64,000 bases of DNA from Caballeronia sordidicola (lineage in GTDB: Bacteria; Pseudomonadota; Gammaproteobacteria; Burkholderiales; Burkholderiaceae), in contig NZ_JNFG01000004.1 of NCBI RefSeq assembly GCF_000729995.1, forward strand, positions 62,001 to 126,000, written 5' to 3'. Below are positions 1 to 8,062 of the stretch, piece by piece (the first letter of the stretch is position 1; each line of letters starts with the position of its first letter). The notes beneath the pieces were generated by a model. It worked only from the letters and a program-made list of their open reading frames with translations. It was not told the DNA's origin and did not search any database. The position numbers and the translations under genes were made by a program.

Positions 1-359
1 CCGCCGGGGAATCCTTGGGGAGCGTGAGGAGCCCGGACGCGCTGCAAGGTTGCGCTCGACCGGACCCTGGCCACGTCCGCGCTACGAGAGCGCGTCCAGT
101 TCATTTTAGGGCGCTGCGGAGTTTATCAAGGCGCGTCTTGCGGCATCTTGTGCGGGATGGCGTTTTGGACGTGCCAGCCTTATGGAATAAGCCTTATCAG
201 CCGAAAAAACGGGGCACAAAAACAAAAAGGCACACGATTTTTCGTGTGCCTTTTGTGTTTCAAGCGTGTTTTCAAGCGCTTTCCAATCTCTTCGATACAA
301 ATCCCAGCCGGCAAGTTTCCCGCCGCGGCCCAGGCCGCAGCGTATGCTCGACCGGCCGA
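1..359. other. Gap downstream of dksA
   Basis: No reading frame here looks like a real protein; the frames seen are low-complexity Arg/Ser/Ala translations typical of GC-rich shadow frames. The only clear element is the hairpin at 225-254. The left edge may hold the end of a gene outside the window, but I cannot identify it. Confidence 0.5.
225..254 (-). terminator. Terminator of dksA
   Basis: A 13-bp perfect stem (225-237 with 242-254) closes a TTTT loop. The stem ends in A/T runs on both sides, and on the minus strand a further T-rich stretch follows. It lies about 105 bp past the dksA stop codon. The symmetry would let it stop transcription from either side. Confidence 0.8.
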
Positions 360-779
360 TCAGTCCCCGAACAGCTTCTGGCGCAGTTCGCGTCGTTCCT
401 GCGCTTCGAGCGAGAGCGTCGCCGTCGGGCGCGCGATCAGGCGCGGAATGCCGATCGGCTCGCCTGTTTCCTCGCACCAGCCGTAATCGCCCGACTCGAT
501 ACGCGCCAGCGATTGCTGAACTTTCTTCAGCAGCTTGCGTTCGCGGTCGCGCGTGCGCAGTTCGAGCGCGTGCTCTTCCTCGATCGTCGCGCGATCAGCC
601 GGGTCCGGAACGATGACGGTTTCCCGCAGGTTTTCCGTCGTCTGGCCCGCATTCTTGAGAATGTCGGTCTGCAGCTGTTCCAGTCGGATCCTGAAGAACG
701 CGAGTTGATCCTCGTTCATGTAATCCTTGTCGGCCATCTTCAGGATTTCGTCTTCGGTCAACAATCGTTTCGTCGTCAT
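360..779 (-). CDS. dksA: DksA-family RNA polymerase-binding regulator lacking three zinc-finger cysteines
   Basis: This is a DksA-type secondary-channel regulator, which acts on RNA polymerase together with ppGpp at rRNA and amino-acid promoters. The 139 residues align without gaps to the E. coli protein, offset by 12. The coiled-coil tip keeps both acidic residues (D59, D62) and A64. The C-terminal zinc-finger region is present as a fold, but only C102 remains; the other positions are T105, S123 and A126. This resembles the zinc-independent DksA2 type described in Pseudomonas aeruginosa. A plausible purine-rich ribosome binding site precedes the ATG. The next gene upstream on the same strand is a COG0523 GTPase. 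Whether this is the cell's main DksA or a paralogue cannot be told from one window. Confidence 0.93.
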   Translation of the reverse strand: MTTKRLLTEDEILKMADKDYMNEDQLAFFRIRLEQLQTDILKNAGQTTENLRETVIVPDPADRATIEEEHALELRTRDRERKLLKKVQQSLARIESGDYGWCEETGEPIGIPRLIARPTATLSLEAQERRELRQKLFGD

Positions 780-1540
780 CTGGCTTGCTTCTTCAATGTG
801 GGGCGATGTCGTTCGCCATCTTCGCGGTCGCTCGCCGCGCTCGCCGCCGCTGTCGTTCGGTTACCCTCACTCCAGCGATACTCGCCAACAATTACTGCAT
901 GCACTTACTACGCTAAACGGGCTGCGACTCTCGGGCGCTGGACGGCGCCACGCGGGGCCGGATTCATCTAGACCGATTCATCTGTACTGATTTTCAAGCG
1001 ATTCGACCGGTGCCCGATGTTCGGAACAACACCTTACTCGTCACTTCCACTCTCTTGCCGGGTTTGCAATATAACGGTGAAACGTTGCTCGCGGCGCCGG
1101 CGGGAGCCTTTTTTAGCGTCTTTTCAGCAAGCCCTCGCGCCGGGCTTTGCAGTCAAGGCTTGGCGGCGTACCGGCTTCTCCAGTGGGGCTGTATTGTAAC
1201 TGAATCGCAAATGCGTACTACACCTGAGCAAAACGCCGGCGCGATTCGTTCGTTATCTCAAAAATATAACGCGCTGACGTTTAAAAAGCGATGGTTCTTG
1301 GCGTGCGTGAACACATATTGCAACGACGCTCATCGCAAAAAAAGCAGCGGCCCCTAAAGGCGCAGCGATTTTAGCTTCGCTGAAGCGCCGCAATGGTTGC
1401 GCTACAGGAGAGAAATAGCGAGAACTGTGCCGAGAATGGAGGTTTTGGATCGAGCGGCGGCGCGAAGCCTTCGTGTGAAGGCTTCGCGTTCGCCGGTTAC
1501 TTCGGTTACTTTCGCGCTTCAGCGTATTCCGCTTCTTCGA
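780..1540. other. 761-bp gap between the COG0523 gene and dksA
   Basis: No convincing coding frame. It should hold the dksA promoter on the minus strand, but I cannot place a strong -35/-10 pair. The stretch 1200-1350 is more A/T-rich than the neighbouring genes. A perfect 11-bp inverted repeat (1461-1471 and 1478-1488) sits just past the upstream gene. Confidence 0.5.
1461..1488. repeat. Hairpin after the COG0523 GTPase gene
   Basis: A perfect 11-bp stem with a 6-nt loop lies about 50 bp past the stop codon at 1541. No T-run follows on the minus strand, so it is either a Rho-assisted terminator or an mRNA 3'-end stabiliser rather than a classic intrinsic terminator. Confidence 0.5.
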
Positions 1541-2620
1541 TCAGACCAGGCAGGCGGTCAGTCCGTCGATGATCAAATCCTGCGGCAGCTCAATGCCAAT
1601 GAACACCATCTTGCTGTTCTTCTTTTCGATCGGTTGCCATTTCGCGGCAAGATCGCTGCCCATCATCTGATGCACACCCTGGAACACGACCTTGCGATCG
1701 ACACCCTTCATATACAGCACGCCCTTGTAGCGCAGCAGGCGTTCGCCGTAGATCTGCAGGATGCCGCCGAGGAAATCTTCGAGCCGGTTCGGATCGAAGG
1801 CGCGGTCGCTGCGGAATACAAACGACTTGATTTTGTCGTCGTGATGCGCGTGATGGTGATTCGCGTGGCCATGCTCATGGTCGTGGCTGTGATCGTGGCC
1901 GCAGGTGGCGTGGTCGTGATCGTCGTCGTGCGCATGATCGTGCTCGGCATGGTCGTGCGCGTGATCGTCTTCCGCCAGGAAATCCGGATCGATTTCGAGC
2001 TTCGAGTTCAGGTTGAAGCCGCGCAGGTCGAAGATTTCCTTGATGTCCGCTTCACCGAAATTCACCACTTTGATCGCGGCGCGCGGGTTCATGTGAACCA
2101 GCCGGTGCTTGAGCGCGTCGAGCGCGGCAGCGTCGACCAGATCGGATTTCGTGATGAACAGACGGTCCGCGAAACCCACCTGGCGCTGGACGACTTCATG
2201 CTCGTCTAGCTGATGGTTGGCGTGCTTTGCATCGACCAGCGTGATGATTGCGTCGAGCAGGAATTCGTCGGCGATGCTGTTGTCCATGAAGAACGTCTGA
2301 GCGACCGGGCCAGGATTCGCGAGCCCGGTTGTCTCGATCACTACGCGGTCGAAGTTCAGCGTGCCGGCCTTCTTGCGCTCGGCGAGATCTTCGAGCGCCC
2401 GCGCGAGGTCGCCGCGGATCGTGCAGCAGATGCAGCCGTTGCTCATCTGGATGATCTGCTCGTTCGTTTCCTGGACGAGGATCTCGTTGTCAATATTTTC
2501 TTCGCCGAACTCGTTCTCGATCACGGCGATCTTCATGCCGTGCTTGTCGTTCAGGATGCGCTTGAGCAACGTGGTTTTGCCGCTGCCTAAAAAGCCGGTC
2601 AGGATGGTAACGGGAATCAT
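1541..2620 (-). CDS. COG0523 (CobW/ZigA-type) metal-chaperone GTPase with His-rich linker
   Basis: A G3E-family GTPase that probably delivers a metal ion, likely zinc, to client proteins. Visible motifs are the Walker A loop GFLGSGKT (residues 9-16), the metal-binding CICC (C63, C65, C66), ETTG near residue 113 and TKSD. The CobW C-terminal domain follows a linker of roughly 50 residues made almost only of His, Asp, Glu and Ala. I chose the ATG at 2620 because the family begins right before Walker A (MIPVTILTGF); an upstream ATG at 2662 would add 14 unrelated residues. The His-rich linker and the neighbouring zinc-finger-free DksA suggest a role in zinc limitation, but no Zur site was proven. 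Nickel or cobalt chaperones have similar linkers. Confidence 0.9.
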   Translation of the reverse strand: MIPVTILTGFLGSGKTTLLKRILNDKHGMKIAVIENEFGEENIDNEILVQETNEQIIQMSNGCICCTIRGDLARALEDLAERKKAGTLNFDRVVIETTGLANPGPVAQTFFMDNSIADEFLLDAIITLVDAKHANHQLDEHEVVQRQVGFADRLFITKSDLVDAAALDALKHRLVHMNPRAAIKVVNFGEADIKEIFDLRGFNLNSKLEIDPDFLAEDDHAHDHAEHDHAHDDDHDHATCGHDHSHDHEHGHANHHHAHHDDKIKSFVFRSDRAFDPNRLEDFLGGILQIYGERLLRYKGVLYMKGVDRKVVFQGVHQMMGSDLAAKWQPIEKKNSKMVFIGIELPQDLIIDGLTACLV

Positions 2621-2728
2621 GGTGGTCGCCCTGTTCTTTAAAGTCGAAGGATCGTGCGGCATGTTTTTCGGCGGCGGGCGTGATCTGAGAGCCTGCGCTA
2701 CGCCTTAAAACATGCGGTCGGTCGATTA

Positions 2729-2746
2729 TTGAAACATATTTGTCAA
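2729..2746. promoter_or_regulatory. Imperfect 18-bp palindrome upstream of the COG0523 gene
   Basis: TTGAAACATATTTGTCAA reads as TTGA...TCAA around a central ATAT, with mismatches in the inner triplets. It lies about 110 bp before the GTPase start in an A/T-rich spot within a GC-rich area. It could be an operator, but it does not clearly match a Zur consensus. Confidence 0.3.
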
Positions 2747-2803
2747 GCGGACGCTCTGTGCTCCCCTCAACGCGCGCTGTCCGAAGCGTTCAACTATGGG
2801 CGA

Positions 2804-4006
2804 TCACGCGATTTGCAACAATAGGCCTTTCAGGTATTCCCCTTCGGGAAACGCGGTTAAAAGCGGGTGATCGACGCCTGCGCCAAGGCGCTTCAGGATA
2901 CGCGCGTCAACTTTCGCGTCGGCCGCGGCGCCTGCCACGATCTTCTGGAACAGATCGGCGTCAATGGCGCCGGAGCACGAATAGGTGAACAGCAGGCCGC
3001 CCGGGCGCAACAGTTTGAAGCCGGTCAGGTTAATGTCCTTGTACGCACGCGCGGCGCGGTCCACATGTTCCCGCGAAGGCGCGAACTTGGGCGGATCGAG
3101 CACGATCAGGTCGAAGCGCTCGCCTTCCTCATGCAAGCGGCGCAAGGTCTTGAACGCGTCGGCGTCGAGCCACTCTGCGCGTTGCGGATCGAAACCGTTC
3201 GCTGTGACGTTTTGCTGGGCGAGGGCCAGCGCGTCGCCGGAGGAGTCGATCGATACCACGCGTTTTGCACCGCCTTTCAACGCCGCCAGCGAAAAACCGC
3301 CGGTGTAGCAGAAGCAGTTGAGAACGTCCCGGTCGCCCGCGTATTCGCGGACAAGCGAGCGATTGTCACGTTGATCGACATAAAAGCCCGTTTTATGACC
3401 CCGTTCGACGTCGATGTGGTACCGCACCCCGCCTTCCTTCGCAATCAGCGTTGCCGGGGGCGGATCGCCGGCGAGCACGCCGGTGATCTGTTCGAGCCCT
3501 TCCTTCTGCCGGATCGACACGTCCGAGCGCTCATAGACGTTCGGGCAGCCGGTCGCGCCAATCAACGCCTTCACGATCGCCTCTTTCCAGTGTTCCACGC
3601 CCGTCGCCATGAACTGGCAGACCAACTGGCCACGCTGGCTTTCATCGTCTGCGATGTAGTAATCGACGATCAAGCCCGGCAGCCCGTCCGCCTCGCCGAA
3701 AATCAGCCGCGTGGCGCCGGTGTCGCGCACCATCGTTTGCCGGTGCGCGATCGCGCGTTGTACGCGTCGCTTAAAAAACGCGTGATCGATGGGCTCGCTT
3801 TCATCGAAACTCCAGACACGGGCGCGAATCTGCGAAACCGGGCTGTACGATGCGCGCGCCATGAATCGGCCATCGTGGGCGCGGATCAGCACGGTTGCAC
3901 CCGGCGCGGGTTTGCCTTCCACGTGTTCGATCGCGTTCGAATAGACCCACGGATGGCGGCGCGCCAGCGATTTTTCTTTCGCCGGTTTCAGCGTGATGGT
4001 GTTCAT
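2804..4006 (-). CDS. rlmI: 23S rRNA m5C methyltransferase RlmI-like
   Basis: A class I SAM-dependent rRNA large subunit methyltransferase of the RlmI family (m5C1962 of 23S rRNA in E. coli). The 400 residues contain an N-terminal PUA-like domain (about 1-80), a central RlmI-like domain, then the Rossmann methyltransferase with the SAM loop FCYTGGFS, the catalytic motif DPPKF and the Cys-bearing YSCS motif. Length matches E. coli RlmI (396). The ATG start gives a normal N-terminus (MNTITLKPAKEKSLARRHPW). It lies 211 bp downstream of xerC on the same strand; the gap shows no strong terminator, so read-through is possible. Confidence 0.93.
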   Translation of the reverse strand: MNTITLKPAKEKSLARRHPWVYSNAIEHVEGKPAPGATVLIRAHDGRFMARASYSPVSQIRARVWSFDESEPIDHAFFKRRVQRAIAHRQTMVRDTGATRLIFGEADGLPGLIVDYYIADDESQRGQLVCQFMATGVEHWKEAIVKALIGATGCPNVYERSDVSIRQKEGLEQITGVLAGDPPPATLIAKEGGVRYHIDVERGHKTGFYVDQRDNRSLVREYAGDRDVLNCFCYTGGFSLAALKGGAKRVVSIDSSGDALALAQQNVTANGFDPQRAEWLDADAFKTLRRLHEEGERFDLIVLDPPKFAPSREHVDRAARAYKDINLTGFKLLRPGGLLFTYSCSGAIDADLFQKIVAGAAADAKVDARILKRLGAGVDHPLLTAFPEGEYLKGLLLQIA

Positions 4007-4217
4007 GAGGGTCTTCGGTGAAAGCGCAAACTGGGACAGAGAAGTGCACGTTGGAGAGGTTTTGATCCGTGTTCTGTTTCTGTTTCTATTCGCAGCGAGA
4101 GAATTTGGCGGTAGGGCGGTTAGGGCGGTTCGGCCGTTACGCCGGTTTCACGGTGAGTCGGCCACGTTTTTGCGCGCAGCGACACGCCCGCATCTCGTTG
4201 CTTACGCGCATGCCGGC

Positions 4218-5138
4218 CTAGTCGCGTTTTTTTGCGCGTGGATGTGTCTGGTCGTAGACGCGAGCCAGATGCTGGAAATCGAGCGACGTATAAACCTGCG
4301 TGGCCGCGATACTGGCGTGGCCGAGCAGTTCCTGCACAGCCCGGAGGTCGCCGCTGGATTGCAGCACGTGTGTGGCGAACGAATGCCGCAAGACGTGCGG
4401 ATGCACATTCGACGGCACGCCGGCCAGCAAAGCCATGCGTTTCACGCGGTCACGCACCACATTCGGCGACATCCGGTTGCCGCGCACGGACAAAAACAAC
4501 GCGTGCGGATCATCTTTCACGAATTGCCCGCGCACCTCAATCCACGCGCGCAACGCGGTGATCGCCTTGCTGCCCACGGGCACCGACCGCCGCCGGTTTC
4601 CCTTGCCGAGCACATTGACTTCGGTGCTGGCGAGGTCGAGCCAGCCGGCCGAAAAATATCCTTCGGATTGCACGAAATGCACGTCCAGCCCGACCAGTTC
4701 GGCGAGCCGTAAGCCGGACGAATAGAACAGTTCGAGTATGGCGTGGTCCCGCAGCGCCTCAGGCGTATCGGCCTGGGGCGCTTCCATCAGCGCGTTGGCG
4801 TCGTCGACGGAAAGCGCCTTGGGCAAGGACTTCGCGCGTTTCGGCGCGCGCACGGTCGCGACCGGATTGGCTTGCATTTCAACCTGCTCGGCAAGCCACC
4901 GATAAAACGCCCGCCATGCCGATAACCGATGTGCAATGGAGCGCGCCGACAACCCGCCGCCGTGAGCACGCGCCACAGCGCCGCGCATGTCCGTGGCGGT
5001 CAGCGATTCCAGCGCCCGTCCATTGGCCAGCTTCTTCAGCTCGTCGAGTTCGTGCGTATAACCGCGCAACGTATGGTCCGATAATCGCCGCTCGTGCTCG
5101 AGCATCGACAGATAGGCGGCTACCGGATTGTCGGTCAT
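4218..5138 (-). CDS. xerC: Tyrosine recombinase XerC
   Basis: Site-specific recombinase that, with XerD, resolves chromosome dimers at dif during division. The 306-residue form has an N-terminal SAM-like DNA-binding domain (about 1-100) and the catalytic domain with the complete residue set: R144, K179, H248, R251, H274 and the nucleophile Y283. I chose the ATG at 5138 because the family starts at this point and the longer frame would run far into the upstream gene. The upstream DUF484 stop is 1 bp away, so the two are translationally linked. The order dapF - DUF484 - xerC is a known proteobacterial operon. Confidence 0.96.
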   Translation of the reverse strand: MTDNPVAAYLSMLEHERRLSDHTLRGYTHELDELKKLANGRALESLTATDMRGAVARAHGGGLSARSIAHRLSAWRAFYRWLAEQVEMQANPVATVRAPKRAKSLPKALSVDDANALMEAPQADTPEALRDHAILELFYSSGLRLAELVGLDVHFVQSEGYFSAGWLDLASTEVNVLGKGNRRRSVPVGSKAITALRAWIEVRGQFVKDDPHALFLSVRGNRMSPNVVRDRVKRMALLAGVPSNVHPHVLRHSFATHVLQSSGDLRAVQELLGHASIAATQVYTSLDFQHLARVYDQTHPRAKKRD

Positions 5139-5139
5139 A

Positions 5140-5874
5140 TCAGTGGGGCAGCAAGCGGCTGAGCGCGGCGCTTGCGAGCGTGCCGATCTGTGTAAGGAAG
5201 TCGGTGGCCATGCCTTCGTGGAACCGGCGCGGATCGGGCGAACCCATGACCAGCAAACCAAACGCGGGCGCTTCGGGGCCGGCCGACGGATCACGCAGCG
5301 CGAGCAGCGCGATGGATTCAGTGGTGTTGGCGGTATCGACGACACCATCCGTTGTCGCCGATGCCACCGAGACCGAACTCGCCGATGTCAGCCATTGGGC
5401 CGCCTCAAAGCCGGTGTTCGGCCCGCAATACGCTGTGGTCAGGCCACTCGTGAAGGAGCGGACTTCCTCGCTCGTGGTCCGCGCGAATTCGGCTTGCGCA
5501 TACGGTTCCGCGACATCCCACACCCGCAGCGCGGCTTGCGGCACCTCGAAGATTTCACACAGGCCAGCGGGAATGGTTTTCGGCAGCGCATGCGGATCGC
5601 GCTCGGACATGACCCGAATTGTCCATCGATGAAACTTCGCGGCAATGCTGTCGTTCTCATGTCCATACCGCAGGAGCTCGGCCAACCGGCGCTCGATCTG
5701 CTTGTTCTTGTCGCGGAGCATTTGCATCTGGCGCTCCTGCAGCGACACCGCGGACTTGCCATGCGGATTGGACAGCCGGATCGCACCGAGCAACTCGGCG
5801 TGCTCGGCAAAGAAATCAGGATTGGCGATCAGGTAATCGGCGACTTCGCGTTCGTTCATGGTATCGGGCAGCAT
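5140..5874 (-). CDS. DUF484 family protein
   Basis: A 244-residue DUF484 protein, a family of GAF-like cytoplasmic proteins of unknown function usually encoded between dapF and xerC. The N-terminus (MNEREVADYLIANPDFF after a five-residue lead) is the hallmark. A coiled-coil stretch with QERQMQMLRDKNKQIERRL follows, then the GAF-like region. It starts 15 bp after the dapF stop and ends 1 bp before xerC. Its job is unproven; the constant neighbourhood suggests a link to XerC or cell division. Confidence 0.9.
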   Translation of the reverse strand: MLPDTMNEREVADYLIANPDFFAEHAELLGAIRLSNPHGKSAVSLQERQMQMLRDKNKQIERRLAELLRYGHENDSIAAKFHRWTIRVMSERDPHALPKTIPAGLCEIFEVPQAALRVWDVAEPYAQAEFARTTSEEVRSFTSGLTTAYCGPNTGFEAAQWLTSASSVSVASATTDGVVDTANTTESIALLALRDPSAGPEAPAFGLLVMGSPDPRRFHEGMATDFLTQIGTLASAALSRLLPH

Positions 5875-5889
5875 CGTGGTTCCTGGCGG

Positions 5890-6774
5890 TCAGTCGGCGT
5901 GAGCGAGTTTGGAATCAAGCTCGATCTGGCCTTCGAATACGGTGGTGGCGGGGCCGGCCATGAAGAGCGGGGCCGCGGCGTTGTGCGCGCCATCCCAGGC
6001 GATGGTCAGCATGCCGCCGTGGGTCTGGACCTGCACCGGCGAGTCGAGCAGACCACGCCGGATACCCGCCGCGACCGCCGCACATGCGCCGGTACCACAC
6101 GCCAGCGTTTCGCCCGCACCACGTTCGAAAACGCGCAGCTTTACCGCACCGCGGTTCACGATCTGCATGAAGCCCGCGTTGACCCGGTTTGGAAAGCGCG
6201 CGTGATGTTCGATCACCGGGCCCTCTGCCAGCACCGGTGAGTTTTCCACGTCGGCCACGATCTGTATGGCGTGCGGATTACCCATGGATACAACGGAAAT
6301 CCAGCGCGCTTCGCCATGCACGTCGAGCGGCCACAGCGTGTCGGCGCCTTCAGTGCGGCCTTGCAAACCTGCGGCGTCGAAGGGCACCAAAGCTGGTTCG
6401 AACTCCGGCCGCCCCATGTCCACCACTACGTCGCCGTTCTCCTGCATGGTCGGTACGATCACGCCGTGATGTACCTGTACCCGGATGCTCGTCTTGCTGG
6501 TAAGGCCCCGGTCGCGCACGAACTTCACGAAGCAGCGCGCGCCGTTGCCGCAATGCTCTACTTCGCCGCCGTCGCAATTGAAGATGCGGTATTTGAAATC
6601 AACGTCTTCAATGTCTGGTTTTTCGACCAGCAGCAACTGATCCGCGCCGACGCCGAAGTGCCGGTCCGCGAGCGCGCGCACCTGGGCTCCGTTCAGCGAG
6701 AGCGGTTTGGAGTAGCCGTCGAGCACGACAAAGTCGTTGCCCGCGCCTTGCATTTTGGTGAATTCGAGTTTCAT
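5890..6774 (-). CDS. dapF: Diaminopimelate epimerase
   Basis: Converts LL- to meso-diaminopimelate in lysine and peptidoglycan synthesis. The 294-residue protein shows both catalytic cysteines in their motifs: C75 in HCGNGAR and C226 in ACGTGAC, plus the GNDF motif near the N-terminus. The ATG at 6774 gives the standard start [15 protein letters not shown]; an in-frame extension upstream to 6807 is unlikely. First gene of the dapF - DUF484 - xerC operon. The gap to lpxL upstream is about 110 bp and may hold its own promoter. Confidence 0.96.
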   Translation of the reverse strand: MKLEFTKMQGAGNDFVVLDGYSKPLSLNGAQVRALADRHFGVGADQLLLVEKPDIEDVDFKYRIFNCDGGEVEHCGNGARCFVKFVRDRGLTSKTSIRVQVHHGVIVPTMQENGDVVVDMGRPEFEPALVPFDAAGLQGRTEGADTLWPLDVHGEARWISVVSMGNPHAIQIVADVENSPVLAEGPVIEHHARFPNRVNAGFMQIVNRGAVKLRVFERGAGETLACGTGACAAVAAGIRRGLLDSPVQVQTHGGMLTIAWDGAHNAAAPLFMAGPATTVFEGQIELDSKLAHAD

Positions 6775-6884
6775 GCCGCTATTGTAAGTGACGCGCAGCA
6801 AGGGCACGCACTAGACCGAATGGGGGATGAGCCCGATCTTGTGCAGCAATCTCCCGTTGTTTCCCGGACACTGGTACACGCCGG

Positions 6885-7769
6885 TTAATAAAAGCCCGGC
6901 TCGCCTGGCGGGCGCGTCTTGAAGCGCTTGTGCACCCAGTAATACTGTTCGGGCATCAAGCGGACCTGGTCTTCGAGGAAGGCGTTCATGCGGCGGGCGT
7001 CGGCTGCGTCGTCGCCGGTCGGGTAGTTGTCCCAGGGCTTGAAGACCCGCAGCCGGTAACCCTTGTAGTTCGGCAGCACTTCGCCCACGAACGGCATGAT
7101 TTGCGCGTGCCCGGTTTTGGCCAGGCGGCCGACCGCCGTCAACGTGCATGCTTGCACGCCGAAGAACGGCACGAAGGTGGAGTTGCGCATGCCGTAGTCC
7201 ATGTCGGCGCCGAGCATGACCGGCTTGCGGTCCCGCAGCCAGCGCAGCACGATGCGTGCGCTGTCAGCGCGGCTCGCCATTTCGGCGTCGAAACGGCCCC
7301 GCTGCTTCTTGGCTATGTCGTCGAGCGCTTTGTTCGACATCGGCTGATACAGCGAACCACACGTACGGTGCAGCGAGTAGTTGATCCACACTGAAGCCGC
7401 CTCGATCGCGACGAAGTGGAAGCCGAGCAGCAACGTGGGCGGCATGTCGGGATCGAGGAGATCGACTTCACTGTCCACCTGGATCAGCTTGGTGAGTTTC
7501 TCCGCCGAGCCGAACCATTGCACGCTGCGCTCCACGTAACTGCGGATCGCGTGCCGGAAGTGCTTCTGGGCGACTTCTTCCCGGCGCTCGGGCGTCCACT
7601 CGGGAAAACACAGGCGGAGATTGATATGCACGATCCGTTTCCTGTGGCTCGGGACTTGATAAAGCAGCCAGCCGAGACCGTCGCCGAAACGGGCGGTGAT
7701 GCCGTAGGGAATGAGGGCGAGCAGCTTCAGGAAGCCCACCGCCAGCGCGACGCCAATGCGACCTAACAT
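6885..7769 (-). CDS. lpxL: Lipid A biosynthesis lauroyl/acyl-transferase (LpxL/HtrB family)
   Basis: Inner-membrane acyltransferase that adds a secondary acyl chain to Kdo2-lipid IVA. The 294 residues start with a membrane anchor (VALAVGFLKLLALIPYGI, about 7-24) and carry the HX4E catalytic motif (H118, E123) after LLLGF. The ATG at 7769 is preceded by GGGAG, while the longer frame adds 69 non-homologous residues. It is divergent from metK, with a shared 293-bp spacer. Burkholderia genomes often have more than one LpxL-like gene, so which acyl position it serves is not decided. Confidence 0.9.
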   Translation of the reverse strand: MLGRIGVALAVGFLKLLALIPYGITARFGDGLGWLLYQVPSHRKRIVHINLRLCFPEWTPERREEVAQKHFRHAIRSYVERSVQWFGSAEKLTKLIQVDSEVDLLDPDMPPTLLLGFHFVAIEAASVWINYSLHRTCGSLYQPMSNKALDDIAKKQRGRFDAEMASRADSARIVLRWLRDRKPVMLGADMDYGMRNSTFVPFFGVQACTLTAVGRLAKTGHAQIMPFVGEVLPNYKGYRLRVFKPWDNYPTGDDAADARRMNAFLEDQVRLMPEQYYWVHKRFKTRPPGEPGFY

Positions 7770-7875
7770 GTGACGCTCCCGTGGGTCCGTGTGGCGGGGT
7801 TTCGATTTTGCCGGGGAGCGTTCCGGGCATGACGCAGGTGAAGGTAATTCTGGATGGGCAGCAAACGTTCGGCTC

Positions 7876-7903
7876 TGTGACAAAAGTGAGAAACCGCTAT
7901 AAT
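7876..7903 (+). promoter_or_regulatory. Sigma-70-type promoter of metK
   Basis: A perfect -10 hexamer TATAAT (7898-7903) is preceded at 16 bp by TGTGAC (7876-7881), a fair -35 match. Transcription from here would give a 5' leader of roughly 150 nt before the metK start. Confidence 0.65.
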
Positions 7904-7997
7904 AAAACCTTCGCCGAGTTAATGGACAACTTGCGGGGCGAAGCCGGATGGCGCTTAACGGCGCTTTCTGGACCATGTTTTCCGCTAAAGCGTCGCC

Positions 7998-8062
7998 GCT
8001 TCAGACTCCAGACGAAGTCGGCTACGTGAGCAACTTACCCGTACTCAAATGGAGTCTGAAGC
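7998..8062 (+). promoter_or_regulatory. Candidate cis-regulatory stem-loop hiding the metK ribosome binding site
   Basis: A perfect 13-bp inverted repeat pairs 7998-8010 (GCTTCAGACTCCA) with 8050-8062 (TGGAGTCTGAAGC). The right arm holds the GGAG Shine-Dalgarno and ends exactly at the GTG start codon. The 39-nt loop can form a small GAC-GAA-GTC hairpin (8011-8019) and a TGAG/CTCA pairing. This would block translation when folded. It does not match the SAM-I, SAM-II or SAH riboswitch consensus that I know, so the ligand, if any, is unknown. Confidence 0.55.
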
